From Deltaproteobacteria bacterium (lineage in GTDB: Bacteria; Desulfobacterota; Syntrophia; Syntrophales; UBA5619), in NCBI GenBank assembly GCA_026388365.1, contig JAPLJW010000184.1:1-13850 (forward strand): DNA of 13,850 nt. The letters are read 5' to 3'. Numbering within the stretch: the stretch's first letter is position 1; every line of letters starts with the position of its first letter. The notes beneath the pieces were generated by a model. It searched no databases. It was given only the letters and a program-made list of their open reading frames with translations, and was not told where the DNA came from. Shown piece after piece: positions 11,074 to 13,850 of the stretch. The translations under genes were made by a program, and so were the position numbers.

Positions 11074-11934
11074 TCAGTCCTGACGGAGGATCTTGAGGAT
11101 CTCCGGACCAAAGCGGTTGAGGCCATCCGCCGAGAGGAGCCCGGGTCCGGTCATGGTTTGAAGGGATGCGGCTTCCAGACGCGCGAGGGCAGCGAGCTGC
11201 GGATCGGGCAGCAGCATGAAGCAGGCGCGGTTGATCTCTTCCGCCTTTTCGAAGCGCCAGCGGTACAGCCGCCGGAGCCGCTCCTTCTGCACGGAGGTCA
11301 GTTGCGCATAGCCCGGGAGCTTCCGGTGGCCCAGCCGATCGAGGGCCTTCGGCCGCCAGACGACCGCGGTCAATCCGACGAAGTGACGCTTTGCCTCCTT
11401 TTCCAGACCCTTTTCAAGCAGTTCCGCGTCCAGCTTCCGGAAGAGGTCGGGCAGATGGGCCGTGTCGAGGGCGGCGTAGTCCATCTGTTCCTCGGAAAGG
11501 GGTCGGATATCCCACCGGGAGCGCTGCATCTTCTTCTCCAGGATGACGCCAAGGTGGGTCTCGAGAAGCGTCGAGAGGGCAAGCTGCCGAAAGCCCAGGA
11601 GCGATGCGGCGCGGTGGGTGTCGAAGATGTTCCGGAAGGCAAAGGCGAAGTCCCGCTTCAGGATTCGGATGTCGTTGTCGCCGGCGTGGAAGATCTTGAG
11701 GACGTCCGGGTCGATCAGGACGTCGCCGAGAAAGGAGAGGTCAAGGCCCTCCGCCAGCGGATCGATCAGCCAGGTCCTTTCCCCCGTCTGGACCTGGAGG
11801 AGGCAGAGCTTGTCCCGGAAGTAGCGGAAGGAGTCGTACTCCGTATCGAGGGCGATCACCGGCGAGGAACGGATCGATTTTTCGGCCTTCGCCAGCTTCG
11901 CGGGCGTGTTGACAAACGTCCAGCTTTTCTTCAC
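11074..11934 (-). CDS. rnd: Ribonuclease D
   Basis: A 286-residue 3'-5' exoribonuclease of the DEDD family, which trims the 3' ends of tRNA and other stable RNAs. Exo motif I is D30-T-E32. Motif II is HAGDNDIRIL with Asp88. Motif III is Y153-AALD157, the DEDDy type. Residues about 210-286 look like a single HRDC domain, making it shorter than the roughly 375-residue E. coli enzyme with two. The open frame runs on upstream to 12819, but that part is the wrong frame of bioN. The GTG at 11932-11934, with AAAGGATAGGGG upstream, gives the normal N-terminus (KKSWTFVNTP...). It lies 50 bases after bioN and may be co-transcribed. Confidence 0.92.
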   Translation of the reverse strand: MKKSWTFVNTPAKLAKAEKSIRSSPVIALDTEYDSFRYFRDKLCLLQVQTGERTWLIDPLAEGLDLSFLGDVLIDPDVLKIFHAGDNDIRILKRDFAFAFRNIFDTHRAASLLGFRQLALSTLLETHLGVILEKKMQRSRWDIRPLSEEQMDYAALDTAHLPDLFRKLDAELLEKGLEKEAKRHFVGLTAVVWRPKALDRLGHRKLPGYAQLTSVQKERLRRLYRWRFEKAEEINRACFMLLPDPQLAALARLEAASLQTMTGPGLLSADGLNRFGPEILKILRQD

Positions 11935-11984
11935 GACACCCCTATCCTTTCGCTCCGGTTTCAGCGAGGCCCTTATCAGACTTT

Positions 11985-12779
11985 TCAGGGGATTGCTATC
12001 CTGAATGCAAAATTCGCGAGAAAAAATGCGGCCATGACGGCGAAGGCGCCCAGATCGCGTCCGGAAAGCGCCAATTCCCGGAGCGTGGTCCTGGGGCCTC
12101 GCCGGTAACCCCGCGCCTCCATGGCAACGGCGAGCTCGTCGGCGCGGCGGAAGGCGGAGAGCATCAGGGGAACGGCGAGCGCCGCGACGGCGCGCGTCCG
12201 AAGGACAAGGCTTCCTGCCGTGAAATCGGCGCCCCGCGCCATCTGCGCCATCCGGATCCGGTCGTACTCCTCCAGGAGCATCGGCATGAAACGGAGCGCC
12301 ATCGCGATCATCACGGCGAGGTCCTGCGACGGGATCCCCACCCTGGAGAGCGGCCGGAGGAGCCGCTCGATCCCCCCGACAAGGTCGGAGGGGGGCGTCG
12401 TCATCGTGAGGACGGCGGCGCCCAGCACCAGACCGGCGAACTGCCAGGTGACGTAAACCCCCCGGACGAGACCCTCCTGCGTGATCCGGACCGGCAGGGG
12501 GGCAAGCGACAGGATCGGCCGCCCCTCGGTGAAGAAGAGGTGAACGAGCAAAATCATCGCCATGAAGATCGCCACAGGCCGGAACGCCCCCAGGATCTGC
12601 TCGGGCGTCATGCGGGTCGTGGCGGCGACCGCGGCGAGAAAGACGCTGATCAGCAGGATTTCCGCCGGCGTCGCCGAAAAAATGAGGATGCTGAGCGCGA
12701 CGACGGAGAGGATCTTCACCCGCGGATCGAGGCGGTGAACGACCGTGTCGCCCGGCAGGTACTGCCCCAGACGGATCAC
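11985..12779 (-). CDS. bioN: ECF transporter T component (biotin transporter BioN/EcfT)
   Basis: A membrane scaffold that couples the BioY substrate binder to the BioM ATPase. The N-terminal motif LGQYLPGDTVVHRLDPRVK is typical of the family. Several hydrophobic segments follow. The two cytoplasmic coupling motifs are MARGAD and MEARGYR, the paired Ala-Arg-Gly signatures that contact the ATPases. I prefer the GTG at 12777-12779 because it overlaps the bioM stop as GTGA and has a 7-G run eight bases upstream. A GTG three codons earlier (12788) is possible but has no ribosome site. It gives about 264 residues. Confidence 0.92.
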   Translation of the reverse strand: MIRLGQYLPGDTVVHRLDPRVKILSVVALSILIFSATPAEILLISVFLAAVAATTRMTPEQILGAFRPVAIFMAMILLVHLFFTEGRPILSLAPLPVRITQEGLVRGVYVTWQFAGLVLGAAVLTMTTPPSDLVGGIERLLRPLSRVGIPSQDLAVMIAMALRFMPMLLEEYDRIRMAQMARGADFTAGSLVLRTRAVAALAVPLMLSAFRRADELAVAMEARGYRRGPRTTLRELALSGRDLGAFAVMAAFFLANFAFRIAIP

Positions 12780-13510
12780 GTTCCGCACCCCCCCGGAAGG
12801 CCATCGAGACCGACGGCAATCAGCAGATCCGCCTTTTCGAAAACCTCCGCCGGGGTTCCGGTCATGAGCACCTGCCCCCGGTCCATGACCACGACCCGGT
12901 CCGCCCCTGTCACGTCCCGCATGTCATGGGCGATGTGGATGATCGCCATTCCCGCCCGGTTCAGTTGCCGGATGATTTCTAGGACGCGCTCTTTGCCCGC
13001 CGGATCGAGATAGGCCGTCGGTTCGTCGAAGGCGATGTAACGGGGGTTCATGGCGAGCACGCCGGCGATGGAGAGGAGGCGTTTCTCCCCGCCCGAGAGG
13101 GTGTGAGGCGCCCGTTTCTCGAAACCCGTCATCCCGACCATCGCCAGGCATTCATCGACGCGGCGCCGGATCTCCGCGGAAGGAAGGGCAAGGTTGCCGG
13201 GGCCGAAGGCGACGTCCTCCTCCACCGTCATCCCCACGATCTGACTGTCCGGGTTCTGGAAGACCATCCCCACCCGCCGGCGGATTTCCCGGACGAAAGA
13301 GATGTCGCTTGTCATCATCCCGTCCACGCAGACCGTGCCGGCCCGGGGGAACAGAAGTGCGTTCAGGTGTTTAATGAGCGTGGTCTTGCCGCAACCATTC
13401 GGCCCGATCAGCGCCGTGTGCGTGCCATCTTCGATATCGAGGCTGATCCCCTGGAGGCAATCGGGCGCCCCGGCGTCGTAGCGGTAAACCAGATTTTCGA
13501 CACGGATCAT
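12776..13510 (-). CDS. bioM: ECF transporter ATPase (biotin transporter BioM/EcfA)
   Basis: A 244-residue ABC ATPase. Walker A is GPNGCGKTT at 36-44, the Q-loop Gln85 is in VFQNPDSQIVG, the signature is LSGGEKR at 138-144, Walker B is AFDEPTAYLDP around 160-170, and the H-loop is His195. FQNPDSQIVG is characteristic of ECF ATPases as opposed to importers with binding proteins. It lacks part of the C-terminal extension of longer EcfA proteins, as is common for the single-ATPase BioMNY systems. The ATG at 13508-13510 overlaps the bioY stop (ATGA), so translation is probably coupled. The frame remains open upstream to 13711, but that is bioY sequence in another frame. Confidence 0.92.
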   Translation of the reverse strand: MIRVENLVYRYDAGAPDCLQGISLDIEDGTHTALIGPNGCGKTTLIKHLNALLFPRAGTVCVDGMMTSDISFVREIRRRVGMVFQNPDSQIVGMTVEEDVAFGPGNLALPSAEIRRRVDECLAMVGMTGFEKRAPHTLSGGEKRLLSIAGVLAMNPRYIAFDEPTAYLDPAGKERVLEIIRQLNRAGMAIIHIAHDMRDVTGADRVVVMDRGQVLMTGTPAEVFEKADLLIAVGLDGLPGGCGT

Positions 13511-13850
13511 AGGAGCTTCCCGCCGAGACGATCCCGGAGCTTGAGCGCAATCAGCGCCGTGAGGACAATTTTGATCCCGTCGCCCGGGAGGAATGGGAGA
13601 ACGCCGACGACCAGCGCCTTCACCGGGGCCAGACGGGCGACGAGGGAGAGCTGGAGAACCCCCAGGGCGTAAACGACAACCGTTCCCGCGACCAGAGAGA
13701 GGCAGATCCACGCAAAACCGGGACGCGCCTTCAGGGCGGCGAGTTTGCCGATGATGAAGGCGGCGGCGACAAATCCGATCAGGTAACCGCCCGTCGGTCC
13801 GAAGAGTACCCCGAGGCCCGCCTTGCCGCCGGCAAAGACCGGAAGACCGA
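13507..13850 (-). CDS. bioY: Biotin transporter substrate-binding component BioY, 5' end outside the window
   Basis: The C-terminal 114 codons of a BioY S-component, too short for most ORF lists. The frame read from the window edge gives LPVFAGGKAGLGVLFGPTGG and then YLIGF, the family hallmark. Hydrophobic segments and the ending PFLPGDGIKIVLTALIALKL follow. The stop TGA (13507-13509) overlaps the bioM ATG. With bioM and bioN downstream this identifies biotin as the substrate, unlike a shared ECF module serving several vitamins. Confidence 0.93.
   Translation of the reverse strand, partial: GLPVFAGGKAGLGVLFGPTGGYLIGFVAAAFIIGKLAALKARPGFAWICLSLVAGTVVVYALGVLQLSLVARLAPVKALVVGVLPFLPGDGIKIVLTALIALKLRDRLGGKLL

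Noticed and set aside
11023..12108. A 361-codon plus-strand open frame
   Set aside because: It is antisense to rnd and the end of bioN, both of which show clear family motifs. The translation has no recognisable domain.
11935..12819. N-terminal extension of the RNase D frame giving 581 residues
   Set aside because: The extension is an Arg/Gly-rich reading of bioN in the wrong frame. Homology to RNase D begins at the GTG at 11934.
13511..13711. N-terminal extension of the bioM frame
   Set aside because: This stretch encodes BioY in another frame. The ATPase starts at MIRVENLVYRY with an ATGA overlap.

Overview
The window is about 13.9 kb of GC-rich bacterial chromosome in which every gene I can support lies on the minus strand. 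Transcription therefore runs from high to low coordinates. The gene set is a selenocysteine formate dehydrogenase with a Tat signal, a B12-dependent class II ribonucleotide reductase, a biotin ECF transporter, RNase D and LemA. It suggests an anaerobic or oxygen-tolerant Gram-negative, most likely Desulfobacterota (a Syntrophales-type deltaproteobacterium). That placement is inferred from gene content and base composition, not from a database search.

Layout, in the direction of transcription. (1) 13850-11985: the end of bioY, then bioM (EcfA ATPase) and bioN (EcfT). They are joined by ATGA and GTGA stop/start overlaps and form a biotin uptake ECF transporter. rnd (RNase D, GTG start) follows 50 bases later and ends at 11074. 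(2) 11073-8672: a regulated intergenic region with a sigma70-like promoter, two NrdR-box-like sites exactly 31 bp apart and a perfect 15-bp leader hairpin. It drives nrdJ. nrdJ carries Gly where the catalytic Glu of the NPCGEQ active-site motif is expected. (3) 8592-5018: a three-gene membrane cluster of lemA, a DUF350 small membrane protein and an 886-residue protein. The large protein has a signal peptide, THREE tandem Hint (intein/hedgehog-type) autoprocessing modules, a Gly/Ser/His linker, one transmembrane segment and two tandem Tim44-like (NTF2-fold) domains. (4) 4777-1023: two half-transporters forming a heterodimeric ABC exporter with one consensus and one degenerate ATPase site. A 10-bp inverted repeat lies upstream. 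(5) 745-1: the 5' part of a formate dehydrogenase-N-type catalytic subunit, with Tat signal, the N-terminal 4Fe-4S motif and an in-frame UGA read as selenocysteine. The gene runs off the left end.

The most unusual element is the LemA / DUF350 / triple-Hint-Tim44 cluster. Each Hint copy keeps the N-terminal Cys, the TxxH motif and the terminal His-Asn, but the +1 residue is Lys each time rather than a Ser/Thr/Cys nucleophile. The copies are separated only by short Lys-Gly(n) spacers. This looks like a serially self-processing periplasmic stalk on a membrane anchor whose cytoplasmic part is Tim44-like. I know of no described function for this architecture; its role here is inference.

The remaining intergenic stretches are all shorter than 300 bases. 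They hold the regulatory and hairpin elements listed below. No tRNA, rRNA, CRISPR array or insertion sequence was seen.
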